64,000 nucleotides of DNA, taken from an uncultured Paludibacter sp. (GTDB lineage: Bacteria > Bacteroidota > Bacteroidia > Bacteroidales > Paludibacteraceae). Positions 17,861 to 26,385 of this stretch are shown in pieces (position 1 is the stretch's first letter; each line of letters begins with the position of its first letter). Below the pieces are notes generated by a model, which saw only the letters and a program-made list of their open reading frames with translations, was not told where the DNA came from and ran no database searches. Both the position numbers and the translations under genes were made by a program. Where the stretch lies: NCBI GenBank assembly GCA_937897985.1, contig CALCBD010000031.1, positions 1 through 64,000 on the forward strand, given 5' to 3'.

Positions 17861-19378
17861 TCACTGATGTTCGGGTCTCAGCAAATCATTTACTGTTTTT
17901 ACAGGATTAAAGGTTTCGATAGGTACTTCGATGAACACTGTATTCCAGTCGCTCATGGCTCCGTTCCAAAGTCCCGGCAATTCAAGTGCCTTCAGTTCTT
18001 TACCGTTTTTCGATTTAATGGAAATAAAGCCGGTATTTTTATCAACATACCGGAGTAAGTTGAACTTTTCGCCCCTGTAATTTTTAATTCCGCAAACCAG
18101 ATCCACCGGATTGAAATGAGTAGACCTTGTCATTTTTTCCTTTTCTTCGGGATTCGACAGGTCAATCTGCGAACTTTCAAGTATTTGAGGCGAAATGGTG
18201 CCATCCGGATTTACTGTCAGGAAAGGTCCACCGCCGGGTTCACCCGTATTTTTAACCATGCCGCATACCCTGATCGGGCGATTGAGCTTATTGAAAAGAT
18301 ATTCCTGCAGCTCTCCGGCCGAAAGTCCGAAAATGTCAGGGTTGTAATTGTTGAGTTCCTTTTCGCAAAACAGTGCAATTTCGTTTAGCTTCTGATTGCT
18401 CAGTTGTCCGTTTCTCATTTCACGAAGGTAGCTGAAGGTTTTCGACTGAAGGTGAACGAGTAATCCTCCGATTATTTTTTTGTAAATAATGGTCGGGTTT
18501 TTAAGTGCATCGGGAACCACATTATCGATGTTTTTGATGAAAATCACATCGGCATTGAGGTCGTTGAGGTTTTCGATAAGCGCACCATGACCGCCCGGAC
18601 GGAAAACGAGTTCGTCATTTTCGCGGAAAGGTTCATTGTTGGCACCGGCTGCTATCGTATCGGTGGATGGTTTTTGTTCCGAAAAACTTACATTAAACTT
18701 ACGCTGAAGTTTTTGTTCGTATGCAGCCAGTGTGTCATTCACATGTTTTTCAAACAAAACCCGATGCTCGGCCGAAACGGTGAAATGAATGTTTGTTTCG
18801 CCGTTTGCACCCGAAGCGTACATTGCTCCTTCGTGGAGGTGTTCCTGTGTTGGCGTCCGTTTTTCATTTTTGTAAGAGTGAAAAAGCAGCAGCCCTTTTG
18901 GCAATGCTCCGTAATTTAATCCTTTAGCAGTTAAAAGATTTTCCACAACGGTTTTGTAACTACCTTCAGCAATTAGGCCGTCGATGTCTTTTCCTGTACT
19001 CAGCTGACAACATTTGTTCAGTTCATCATAAAAGGCAAAATTTCTGATTTCTGAAAAAAACTTCTTTTCAGCAGGCTTTTCAGGAGTAGCGGAAGGGCCA
19101 TCGGAAAACCCGTATAAATCTTTAAACATACGACTGGCAGCTCCCGATGCGGGCACGAATTTTAATATCGTGGTATCGGTCTGAAGAAACCTTTCCCATT
19201 CCGATAAATACTGATTCATAAGTTCATTCGAAAGCAGCGAAATGCCTTTGTCCGGTTCAACGGGACTGATAATACGCAGAAAAGGAAAACCATTTTTGAA
19301 AGATCTGAGTTGCTCCTCAATCATTTGAACACTGATTCCTTTTTTGTCGAGAATGATTTGGTCTGCTGGATTTAACAT
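17861..19378 (-). CDS. DUF4301 family protein
   Basis: 505 aa, soluble, no signal peptide. The sequence matches the Bacteroidota family DUF4301 across its length, with FVPASGAASRMFKDL (about residues 75-89), LLFHSYKNEKRTPTQEHLHEGAMYA, NDELVFRPGGHGALIENLNDLNADVIFIKNIDN and the C-terminal GGGPFLTVNPDG. The GxxSRM and PGGHGALIENL elements recall nucleotidyltransferase-like sugar-nucleotide enzymes, but I know of no proven function. It is monocistronic, with a -7-like element upstream and the bidirectional hairpin downstream. Confidence 0.8.
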   Translation of the reverse strand: MLNPADQIILDKKGISVQMIEEQLRSFKNGFPFLRIISPVEPDKGISLLSNELMNQYLSEWERFLQTDTTILKFVPASGAASRMFKDLYGFSDGPSATPEKPAEKKFFSEIRNFAFYDELNKCCQLSTGKDIDGLIAEGSYKTVVENLLTAKGLNYGALPKGLLLFHSYKNEKRTPTQEHLHEGAMYASGANGETNIHFTVSAEHRVLFEKHVNDTLAAYEQKLQRKFNVSFSEQKPSTDTIAAGANNEPFRENDELVFRPGGHGALIENLNDLNADVIFIKNIDNVVPDALKNPTIIYKKIIGGLLVHLQSKTFSYLREMRNGQLSNQKLNEIALFCEKELNNYNPDIFGLSAGELQEYLFNKLNRPIRVCGMVKNTGEPGGGPFLTVNPDGTISPQILESSQIDLSNPEEKEKMTRSTHFNPVDLVCGIKNYRGEKFNLLRYVDKNTGFISIKSKNGKELKALELPGLWNGAMSDWNTVFIEVPIETFNPVKTVNDLLRPEHQ

Positions 19379-19415
19379 AATGATATTGTTTGAAGGTAAA
19401 ACAAATGGATGATTG

Positions 19416-19423
19416 CAAAGATA
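19416..19423 (-). promoter_or_regulatory. -7 element (TAtcTTTG) of the DUF4301 gene
   Basis: On the minus strand TATCTTTG lies 38 bases before the start codon, a typical leader length. The -33 region is only a weak match. Confidence 0.5.
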
Positions 19424-19568
19424 AAAAAAATTGTTGAACAGGGAATTGGATTTTTTTGGGTTTGGATTTCATTTTTTAATGAAAACAAACTTATCTGATT
19501 CAAAGGATGTACTGATTTGATGAAATTTACGAAAAACAGAAATTCTGAATGATTGATAGTATTCTGCC

Positions 19569-19760
19569 TTACTTTCTGTTCGAAATGAATTTAATCAGAT
19601 ACAACATGACAACAGCCACAAGCAATGAAATGAACAATATGATGATTTCTTTCAGACCTATCCCGGCATTTTTTTTCCATAATATCGCAATGCCAATGGG
19701 TATGCCGATCAGAATGAATATCCAGGTTTGTCTTTCAGATTTTTTGTCAAAGAATTTCAT
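19569..19760 (-). CDS. Small two-helix membrane protein, unknown
   Basis: 63 aa: a basic N-terminus (MKFFDKKSERQ), two hydrophobic helices (about 12-28 and 36-57) joined by a short KKNAGIGLKE loop, and a basic tail. Charge and hydropathy look like a genuine small inner-membrane protein. The overlapping plus-strand frame (19549-19788) is Met- and Asn-rich and looks like a shadow. No family recognised. Confidence 0.5.
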   Translation of the reverse strand: MKFFDKKSERQTWIFILIGIPIGIAILWKKNAGIGLKEIIILFISLLVAVVMLYLIKFISNRK

Positions 19761-20094
19761 TTTATTTTTTTTAGAGTTTAAATTTTAAATCTATACCGAT
19801 ATGTGTTACTCTTAACGCAAAATGGGAATCCTGTTTTTTTTGTTAACACAAATTTATGAGACCATGAAGTGTATATTTCAGAATATCAGCTGATTGAACT
19901 TTTGTTTTTTTTGGCGAACTTATCGCTTAAGAAATTAAAATCCGGGTTTCGGTGCAAGCCGGGTTTAAGTTTTTTTTACAGAATTGAGTCCCTGAATTAC
20001 AGCAGACATGCAAAATTAGCAATTAAAACGCTGAAAATCGCTTTTATTACCTCCGTTTTTTTGATTATGTGTTATACTGCTGATATTATAGATA
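19761..20094. other. AT-rich intergenic region, nothing recognised
   Basis: Contains poly-T runs and two ccgggttt copies at about 19940-19970. A plus-strand frame at 19869-20165 runs into the 3' end of the helicase gene, lacks family features and is not called. Confidence 0.4.
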
Positions 20095-22566
20095 CTAATT
20101 TTCAGCTTCTTTCTTATTCTGAGTTCTCATCCACGATAAAAAGAAAGAAATCTCGACCGGAGTAAGTAGTCCGGCAAGCATTTGATGTGCCGGGCCCAAC
20201 TCCTGATTATCTTCAATCATTTTCAGTGCTGCTGATCTTTTTTCGGCCGAAACAAATTGGTTAATATCCAAAGTTCCTTTTCCCGTATAAACACTGAGAT
20301 GTGAGCAGATTGTAGAGACAGCGAGTCCCCGTTCGGCTGCTATTTCTTCAATCGATTTCCCGCTGCTGTACATTTCGAGGGTGGCCCGGTGCGAATCTCC
20401 CTTGTTTTTCTTTTCCTTTTTTTCGCTTTGCCCTTTTTTCGTATCTCCCATCTGAGTGGACAGATGATGCTCTTCACAATATTGCCGGATTATACTCAGA
20501 AATCTGTTACCATATTTTTCAACTTTTACCGGACCGAAACCATTAATTTTAAGCAAATCGTTCTCCGTCACAGGTAAATAGTCGGCCATTTCGACTAAGG
20601 TTTTACTGCCGGCTACCAGATAAATGGGCAGATCAGCAGGCTCACAGAGCTGATTGCGCAGGGCAAGTAACTGAAAATAAAGTTTTGGATTTCGGGATGC
20701 GGCAATTTTTGTGTTTCCGTTTTTGGTGTACGAATTTACTTTGAAATCGGGCATGATGAAGGTGTTTTTTAACACAAAATATTCTTCAACACTAAAAGGC
20801 ATCTTCAGACTTTTCATGATTTGTTGCTTCTGTGCAAAATATCCAAAAACAAAGATCAGCTGGTCGTTATATTCGCGGGCATTTTCGCGGCTGTCAGTTG
20901 CTGCCGGCGACTGGCCGAGAGTTTCGAGCAGGAGTTCCAGTTTTGTTCCGAAAAATCCGCAGGCAGCTGTCAACCGTTCCGACAGAAAATCTTCGTCGGT
21001 ATTTCCGGTTGTGAAAATTTTCTGAATTTGCTGCTGAAATTTGTCCGCTACTTCCTGCAATGTCTGAATCTGTTTGAGAATTTCTTTCAGGAATGGCAGG
21101 GTTTCTTCGTTGAAAGAACCGGCAACGCCTTCGACATCGCGGGTGAGTTTTGATACCAGACCTGTTCCGGTACGGAAATCGAAAAGCTGATTCAATACAG
21201 ATGTTCTGAACCGGTTTTTCGATTCATTTAGTTCATGTTCAAGTTCATCGACCGGTATTTTATTTTGTTCGTGCTCTACTATCAGCCTGTCGTTTTCAAT
21301 ACTGTAGGGGTTGATTTTACTCCTGAGAATCAGTCCCCCGAGTGAACGGCACCGGCTAAGTGCAACGTACACCTGACCCGAAGCAAAAGCATCGCCGGCA
21401 TCAATAACTGCTTTTTCGAATGTAAGTCCCTGACTTTTATGAATGGTAATAGCCCATGCCAATCGTAACGGAAACTGTGAAAAAGTTCCGAGTGTGTTTT
21501 CTTCAATTTGTTTGGTGGTCGGGTTGGTAGTGTATCTGATGTTTTCCCATATCATTCTTCCAAGTTCGATTTGCTCACCATCATCCGGACAGGTAATGCT
21601 GATAGTGTCATCGCCGAAAGATGAAATCATTCCTATTTTTCCGTTGTAAAACCTTCGCGGAGTTTCGGTGTCGTTTTTGATAAACATTACTTTTGCCCCT
21701 TTTTTGAGCCTGAGTTCTTTTTCGGTCGGATAATTTTTTTCAGGAAAATCATCTTTGATGATGGCTTCAAAAGTATGGATTTTTCCTTCCAGCTCCGCCA
21801 GTTCCTCGTAATTGATGCGGTCAGCCTTGTGGTTATGGGTGGTCAGGGTTATGTAAGTATCATCTTTAGGTGGAACAAAGAGGGGGTTGTACCTGCTTTG
21901 CAACAATGCCATACCTTCAGCCGAAAGACAATTGTTGCGCACTTCGTTCAATACACTTATGAATTCGGCATTGGTTTGCCTGAATATTTTATCGAGTTCA
22001 ATGTAAACGGGTTGTTGCTGGATAATCACCTGACTGTGAAAGAAATAAGGACTCCGGTAGAAGGGAGCCAGCATTCGCCATTCATCGTCGATAGCTACAG
22101 GTGAAAGCTGAAACATATCACCTATAAATATTAACTGGACTCCGCCAAATGCTTCGTTGTGACGGTACCTGATCTGTCTGAGTATCGTATCAACAGCATC
22201 GAGTACATCGGCCCGGACCATACTGATTTCATCGATGACCAACAATTCAAGTTCCTGAATGACTTTTCGTCGGTTTCCCTGCATTTTTATCTTTTCGATC
22301 AATTCCTTACGTCCTTCAAAGGTGGGTATAAACGGAGTAAATGGGAGCTGAAAGAATGAATGGATCGTTGTTCCGCCTGCATTGATGGCTGCAACACCTG
22401 TGGGAGCAACGACAGCCATTTGTTTTCTGGTGATTTTTTTCAGATTTTTCAGAAAAGTAGTTTTGCCGGTTCCGGCTTTGCCGGTCAGAAAGATACTTCG
22501 GTTGGTGTTCACTGCAAATTCGTGAGCGAGCTGATAATAAAGCGATAAATCGTTCATAATGTTCAT
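20095..22566 (-). CDS. PIF1/RecD-like helicase with HRDC and HTH domains
   Basis: 823 aa. Superfamily 1 helicase core: Walker A GKAGTGKT (residues 29-36), APTGVAAINAGG.TIHSFF, Walker B LLVIDEISMV, GD..QLSPV, and the C-terminal motif AWAITIHKSQGLTFEKAVIDAG with VALSRC. Residues about 645-715 form an HRDC-like domain (QLCEPADLPIYLV...LLKINGFGPVKVEKYG). It is followed by a basic linker (KKGQSEKKEKKNKG) and a C-terminal helix-turn-helix module (ATLEMYSSGKSIEEIAAERGLAVSTICSHL). This combination is known in Bacteroidota and resembles RecQ-type accessory domains on a PIF1 motor. Probable role: DNA unwinding in replication or repair. ATG at 22566 or 22557 are both possible. Confidence 0.88.
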   Translation of the reverse strand: MNIMNDLSLYYQLAHEFAVNTNRSIFLTGKAGTGKTTFLKNLKKITRKQMAVVAPTGVAAINAGGTTIHSFFQLPFTPFIPTFEGRKELIEKIKMQGNRRKVIQELELLVIDEISMVRADVLDAVDTILRQIRYRHNEAFGGVQLIFIGDMFQLSPVAIDDEWRMLAPFYRSPYFFHSQVIIQQQPVYIELDKIFRQTNAEFISVLNEVRNNCLSAEGMALLQSRYNPLFVPPKDDTYITLTTHNHKADRINYEELAELEGKIHTFEAIIKDDFPEKNYPTEKELRLKKGAKVMFIKNDTETPRRFYNGKIGMISSFGDDTISITCPDDGEQIELGRMIWENIRYTTNPTTKQIEENTLGTFSQFPLRLAWAITIHKSQGLTFEKAVIDAGDAFASGQVYVALSRCRSLGGLILRSKINPYSIENDRLIVEHEQNKIPVDELEHELNESKNRFRTSVLNQLFDFRTGTGLVSKLTRDVEGVAGSFNEETLPFLKEILKQIQTLQEVADKFQQQIQKIFTTGNTDEDFLSERLTAACGFFGTKLELLLETLGQSPAATDSRENAREYNDQLIFVFGYFAQKQQIMKSLKMPFSVEEYFVLKNTFIMPDFKVNSYTKNGNTKIAASRNPKLYFQLLALRNQLCEPADLPIYLVAGSKTLVEMADYLPVTENDLLKINGFGPVKVEKYGNRFLSIIRQYCEEHHLSTQMGDTKKGQSEKKEKKNKGDSHRATLEMYSSGKSIEEIAAERGLAVSTICSHLSVYTGKGTLDINQFVSAEKRSAALKMIEDNQELGPAHQMLAGLLTPVEISFFLSWMRTQNKKEAEN

Positions 22567-22634
22567 AGTATTTAAAATTGTAATTTGTAAAAAGCAGTGT
22601 TAAAAGTCCATTTGCAAAGGTTCAAATATTTTTT

Positions 22635-22642
22635 CAAAAATA
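22635..22642 (-). promoter_or_regulatory. -7 element (TAttTTTG) of the helicase gene
   Basis: Minus-strand TATTTTTG about 70 bases before the start codon. No clear -33. Confidence 0.4.
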
Positions 22643-22662
22643 CAAAATTCTGAGTTATAAAT

Positions 22663-22697
22663 AAAAAAAACGACCCGAAAATAATTCTGAGTCGTTT
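22663..22697 (-). terminator. Intrinsic terminator after murA
   Basis: On the minus strand a 9-bp stem (22697-22689 with 22676-22668, one G-U) is followed by a run of eight U. It ends the DUF4290-murA transcript. Confidence 0.7.
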
Positions 22698-22757
22698 AAT
22701 AAATGTCTACCTGAATGAAAGAAAGACGGTATAAAGCCTGATTCCGAAAATAAAGGC

Positions 22758-24062
22758 TTATATCCTTTCAATTTTTGCTCCAATAGCATTCAGTCTTTTG
22801 TCAATGTCCTGATATCCACGGTCAATCTGATCGATGTTGTGAATGGTGCTTGTGCCTTCGGCTGCCATTGCCGCTATCAGTAAAGCAATACCTGCCCTTA
22901 TGTCGGGCGAACTCATGGTGGAAGCCCGTAAATGTAGTTGTTCGCCCAAACCGATAACTGTGGCACGATGCGGATCGCAAAGTATAATCTGAGCGCCCAT
23001 GTCAATCAGTTTATCCACGAAAAACAACCTGCTTTCAAACATTTTCTGGTGGATTAGTATGCTGCCTTTTGCTCTTGCTGCAACGACAAGAAAAACACTG
23101 AGCAGGTCGGGGGTAAGTCCCGGCCAGGGAGCGTCCGAAATAGTCATAATGGAACCGTCGATAAACGATTCGATGGTATAACCGCTTTGTGCCGGAATGA
23201 AAATATCATCTTCACGTTGTTCAAGTTGAATTCCCAATCGTCTGAAACTGTCGGGGATAATTCCAAGGTCATTATAGGATACATTTCTGATATTTATTTC
23301 CGAGCCTGTCATGGCTGCCATTCCTATGAAACTACCAACTTCAATCATGTCGGGCAGAATGGTATGCCGGCAACCGTTAAGGCTTTGGACACCTTCGATA
23401 GTCAGCAAATTGGAACCGACGCCCGAAATTTTAGCGCCCATTTTATTGAGCATTTTACACAATTGCTGCAGGTAAGGTTCGCAGGCAGCATTATAAATGG
23501 TGGTTTGTCCTTTTGCCAGTACAGCAGCCATCAGGATGTTGGCAGTGCCTGTAACCGATGCTTCATCGAGCAGCATATAGCAGCCCTGTAGCCTTTTTGC
23601 GGTAATACTGTATTGCTTTTTGTCCGCGTCGTAATTAAAGTCTGCTCCCAGTTTTTGTATCCCCAGAAAATGAGTGTCAAGCCTTCTCCTGCCGATTTTG
23701 TCTCCTCCCGGTTTGGGTATCATTGCTTTACCAAAACGGGCTACCAACGGACCCACAATCATTACCGAGCCTCTCAGTGAAGCACTCTTGTTGTAAAATT
23801 CGTCGGATTCCAGATAATGCAGGTCAATATTTTTTGCTCTGAAAGTATATGTGCCTTCCTGTACCCTTGATACTTCAACGCCCATATTCCTCAGTAAATC
23901 AATGAGATTATTGACGTCGAGAATGTCGGGAATATTGCTTATTGTTATTTCTTCGGGACTCAGCAGCACTGCGCACAATACCTGAAGTGCTTCGTTTTTT
24001 GCTCCCTGAGGAATGATTTCTCCTTTTAACCGGTGTCCGCCTTCTATTTTAAACGATGCCAT
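22758..24062 (-). CDS. murA: UDP-GlcNAc 1-carboxyvinyltransferase MurA (Asp variant)
   Basis: 434 aa, full length. It transfers enolpyruvate from PEP to UDP-GlcNAc, the first committed step of peptidoglycan synthesis, in the cytoplasm. Visible family marks are GAKNEAL (Lys22, Asn23), the active-site loop PKPGGDKIGRRRLDTH and the C-terminal RGYQDIDKRL. In E. coli the loop residue is Cys115, the fosfomycin target; here it is Asp121 (codon at 23702-23700). The same exchange in mycobacterial and chlamydial MurA keeps activity and gives fosfomycin resistance. It is downstream of the DUF4290 gene with a 99-base gap, an arrangement I associate with Bacteroidota. Confidence 0.95.
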   Translation of the reverse strand: MASFKIEGGHRLKGEIIPQGAKNEALQVLCAVLLSPEEITISNIPDILDVNNLIDLLRNMGVEVSRVQEGTYTFRAKNIDLHYLESDEFYNKSASLRGSVMIVGPLVARFGKAMIPKPGGDKIGRRRLDTHFLGIQKLGADFNYDADKKQYSITAKRLQGCYMLLDEASVTGTANILMAAVLAKGQTTIYNAACEPYLQQLCKMLNKMGAKISGVGSNLLTIEGVQSLNGCRHTILPDMIEVGSFIGMAAMTGSEINIRNVSYNDLGIIPDSFRRLGIQLEQREDDIFIPAQSGYTIESFIDGSIMTISDAPWPGLTPDLLSVFLVVAARAKGSILIHQKMFESRLFFVDKLIDMGAQIILCDPHRATVIGLGEQLHLRASTMSSPDIRAGIALLIAAMAAEGTSTIHNIDQIDRGYQDIDKRLNAIGAKIERI

Positions 24063-24161
24063 TTTGAAATTCTGTTTTTAAGTTGATTTTGCTCAATGAT
24101 TCGGATGATTTCTAATGTTTTGCCGGACTCAATAGTTAAAAAATACTGACACGATCAGGCT

Positions 24162-24746
24162 TTATTTTTTCTTAATTTTGTTACGTTTGTTATGCAATAC
24201 GTCTCTCGATTCGACTAATTTCAGAAAATCGTTCGAAATATCGAGTTTGCCATGCGATAGCTCTCTCAAATCGTCGAAAATTTTCCTGTCGTCAACAATT
24301 TCCTTGTTCCAGGTCAGAAAACATTTTTTCATCTGGTTGGCAATCAGCCTGATTAATTCGGTTTTTTCATCGCCATCCGGATAATCGCCCACTTTATCAA
24401 TCATTTCCTCGAGTGTACGACCATAATGCTGGTAGCGAATTCGTGAATTTTTGTACGGAATTGTATCGGGACGTGTGTACAGGTTTTCGGCCTGCACTAT
24501 TTCATAAGGAAAATCGATGTCGAGTTTGAAATCGGACATTATGGCAACGTGATCCCACAATTTGTGCTTGAAGTCATTCACATCCCTCAGGTAAGGGAAC
24601 ATATTTCCCATGATATTGATAATTGTTTTTACACAACGGGTTCTTTCCTCGCGGTCTTCAATGGTCAGGGCATGGGAAATCATTTGCTGAATATTTCTTC
24701 CGTATTCGGGCATAATCAGTTTTCCCTGTAAAGTAGGATAATCCAT
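24162..24746 (-). CDS. DUF4290 domain protein
   Basis: 194 aa, soluble, acidic and basic residues mixed, with a lysine-rich tail (HNKRNKIKKK). MPEYGRNIQQMI near the start, MGNMFPYLRDVNDFKHKLWDH and the C-terminal MKKCFLTWNKE..DD are characteristic of DUF4290, a Bacteroidota family of unknown function. It precedes murA in the same direction, which hints at an envelope or division-related role, but nothing in the sequence shows a catalytic site. Confidence 0.85.
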   Translation of the reverse strand: MDYPTLQGKLIMPEYGRNIQQMISHALTIEDREERTRCVKTIINIMGNMFPYLRDVNDFKHKLWDHVAIMSDFKLDIDFPYEIVQAENLYTRPDTIPYKNSRIRYQHYGRTLEEMIDKVGDYPDGDEKTELIRLIANQMKKCFLTWNKEIVDDRKIFDDLRELSHGKLDISNDFLKLVESRDVLHNKRNKIKKK

Positions 24747-24777
24747 AATAAAAAATTGAATGTTTTGTGATTGGATA

Positions 24778-24785
24778 CAAAAGTA
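24778..24785 (-). promoter_or_regulatory. -7 element (TActTTTG) of the DUF4290-murA operon
   Basis: Minus-strand TACTTTTG about 32 bases upstream of the start codon. -33 not clear. Confidence 0.5.
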
Positions 24786-24818
24786 ACTATATTTTTCTGT
24801 TTTTGATATGGCATGGCT

Positions 24819-25499
24819 CTAATCTTTCATTTTTAGCTGGTACAATTTCCACCACGGGGTTTGTGGAGAAGCATGATGCTCTGAATGGTACCCGAAAAAA
24901 TAGCAGCTTAGCAATGCCCACAGATGATTTCGTTTTTGTGTCCGCGAATTATGTGGCTGCATGTCGTTGGTGTGAGGTAGACGGTGAGGTAGGTAAGTCC
25001 CGAAATAAAAAAGCTGAAAGGTGGCAATCACCAAAGGCAAAATCCATAAGATTAATAACTGAAGTTCGTTAAAATAAAGTAATAAGACATTGAATAACAA
25101 GGCCATAATAATCATTTGCCAAATGGTTACATAGCTTTTCATAAACGAAAACCACCACACAAAGAAATTCTGATTTCCGGTTTTATAATCCGGGTCGTCG
25201 GGAGTACCCGGATACCGGTGGTGAAGCTGATGTTTTTCATTCAGTTGCCGGTACGATAAAGCAGCAAAAAGAAAGGTGGCTATGTTACCCACCGTTAAAT
25301 TTACTTTTGTAGCCGGACTAACCGTTCGGTGCATGGCGTCGTGGGCAGTGATGAATAAGCCTGTGGATAGCCAGATTTGCATGATAAGATGTAACCAGAG
25401 CCGGATATCTGTCGGGTTAACTGGTTGATAAAAAAGAAGATATAATAAATGAATGAGCCAACCCGTAATTATTATCAAAGCAATTATGATTCCCATCAA
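24819..25499 (-). CDS. crtW: Beta-carotene ketolase-like (CrtW) fatty-acid-hydroxylase family enzyme
   Basis: 226 aa integral membrane di-iron enzyme. Three His boxes are present: HDAMH (53-57), HQLHH (90-94) and HSEHH (205-209). The CrtW signatures HHRYPGTPDDPDY, FYFGTYLPHR and CYFFGYHSEHH..P..PWW are also present. Four membrane helices are visible. CrtW adds keto groups at C4 of beta-ionone rings using O2, giving echinenone or canthaxanthin. The divergent neighbour is a lycopene cyclase, whose product is its substrate, which supports the call. HDAMHR replaces the more usual HDAMHG. A different ring substrate is possible. Confidence 0.85.
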   Translation of the reverse strand: MMGIIIALIIITGWLIHLLYLLFYQPVNPTDIRLWLHLIMQIWLSTGLFITAHDAMHRTVSPATKVNLTVGNIATFLFAALSYRQLNEKHQLHHRYPGTPDDPDYKTGNQNFFVWWFSFMKSYVTIWQMIIMALLFNVLLLYFNELQLLILWILPLVIATFQLFYFGTYLPHRLPHTNDMQPHNSRTQKRNHLWALLSCYFFGYHSEHHASPQTPWWKLYQLKMKD

Positions 25500-25508
25500 T
25501 GTATGTTT

Positions 25509-25516
25509 TAAATTTG
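25509..25516 (+). promoter_or_regulatory. -7 element (TAaaTTTG) in the crtW/cyclase divergent gap
   Basis: TAAATTTG lies 43 bases before the cyclase start. Only 59 bases separate the two divergent start codons, so their promoters must overlap and may be regulated together. Confidence 0.45.
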
Positions 25517-25558
25517 TTGTACAATTTAAACAATTGATTATCCGGCTTGTTCTAAAAA

Positions 25559-26308
25559 ATGAACAGAAAAAATGAAAAACCTATGTGGAACGAAAAACTG
25601 ACTTATTTAACCTTATTGACGGGAAGCATTCTGTTTCCTTTAATATTTAGTTTTGAAAAAAACGTGCATTTCGTACAATACCGTAAGGAATTAATGATCA
25701 GTATTTTAGTTTCTGGTTTATTTTTTATTGTCTGGGATGTGTTGTTCACGTATCTTGGTTTTTGGTCGTTCAACAGCCGTTATGTCCTTGGTCCTCATTT
25801 ACTCGGTCTTCCGTTCGAGGAATGGCTTTTCTTTGTGGTCATACCTTATTGCAGCTTGTTTATCTACGAAGTGGCGGGATTTTATTTAAAGAATTTTAGC
25901 TTCAACTCAATTCTAAAAATAATTTTAAATCTCACAGCACTTGCATTTTTAATCGTTGCCTTTATCGGTTTTGGCAAATGGTACACGTTTATCACTTTGC
26001 TGTTCAATGCTTTTCTGTTGGCTTATTTTGTGAATAACAAAATTACAAAGGCACATCTGAGTCAGTTTGTCATCTCTTTTTTAGTGGCTTGTGTTCCTAT
26101 GCTGGTGGTAAACGGTGTGTTAACTTCGCTACCTGTAGTTGAATACAATTCATTATATTTCAGCAATGTCAGAATTGCAGACATTCCGGTTGAGGATTTC
26201 AGCTATTTTCTGCTGTTGATGACGGCAAATGTACTGGTATATGAAAGAGTAAAGGTGTCGACCCGTAAGCAAATGCTTTTCGGGAGAACACCTTTGACCG
26301 GTAAGTAA
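25559..26308 (+). CDS. CrtYcd-type (fused heterodimeric) lycopene cyclase
   Basis: 249 aa, seven or eight hydrophobic helices. It carries two lycopene-cyclase half-domains in tandem, each with the motif W/RxxDxxF...G.P.E...F: FIVWDVLFTYLGFWSF with LPFEEWLFFVVIPYCSLFIYE (about 55-110), and VRIADIPVEDFSYFLLLMTANVLVYERV (about 205-232). This is the CrtYc-CrtYd fusion type found in Bacteroidota, archaea and fungi, which cyclises lycopene to beta-carotene in the membrane. No phytoene synthase or desaturase gene lies in the window. A start at the inner ATG 25583 (MWNEKLTY) is also possible. Confidence 0.85.
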   Translation: MNRKNEKPMWNEKLTYLTLLTGSILFPLIFSFEKNVHFVQYRKELMISILVSGLFFIVWDVLFTYLGFWSFNSRYVLGPHLLGLPFEEWLFFVVIPYCSLFIYEVAGFYLKNFSFNSILKIILNLTALAFLIVAFIGFGKWYTFITLLFNAFLLAYFVNNKITKAHLSQFVISFLVACVPMLVVNGVLTSLPVVEYNSLYFSNVRIADIPVEDFSYFLLLMTANVLVYERVKVSTRKQMLFGRTPLTGK

Positions 26309-26337
26309 AATGAAAATCAATGTTTACAGGCTTTCCG

Positions 26338-26371
26338 ACACCGGAATTCTGTCAGGCGGAAATTCCGGTGT
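26338..26371. terminator. Hairpin between convergent lycopene cyclase and prs
   Basis: Perfect 11-bp stem (26338-26348 with 26361-26371), G+C-rich at the base, between convergent genes. No T-tract. Confidence 0.5.
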
Positions 26372-26385
26372 TCAGTTCCTGAAAC

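Noticed and set aside
19549..19788. 79-aa plus-strand frame
   Set aside because: Overlaps the better minus-strand membrane-protein frame and has Met/Asn-rich shadow composition.
19869..20165. 98-aa plus-strand frame
   Set aside because: It overlaps the 3' end of the helicase gene, has no family features, and its composition follows AT-rich intergenic DNA.
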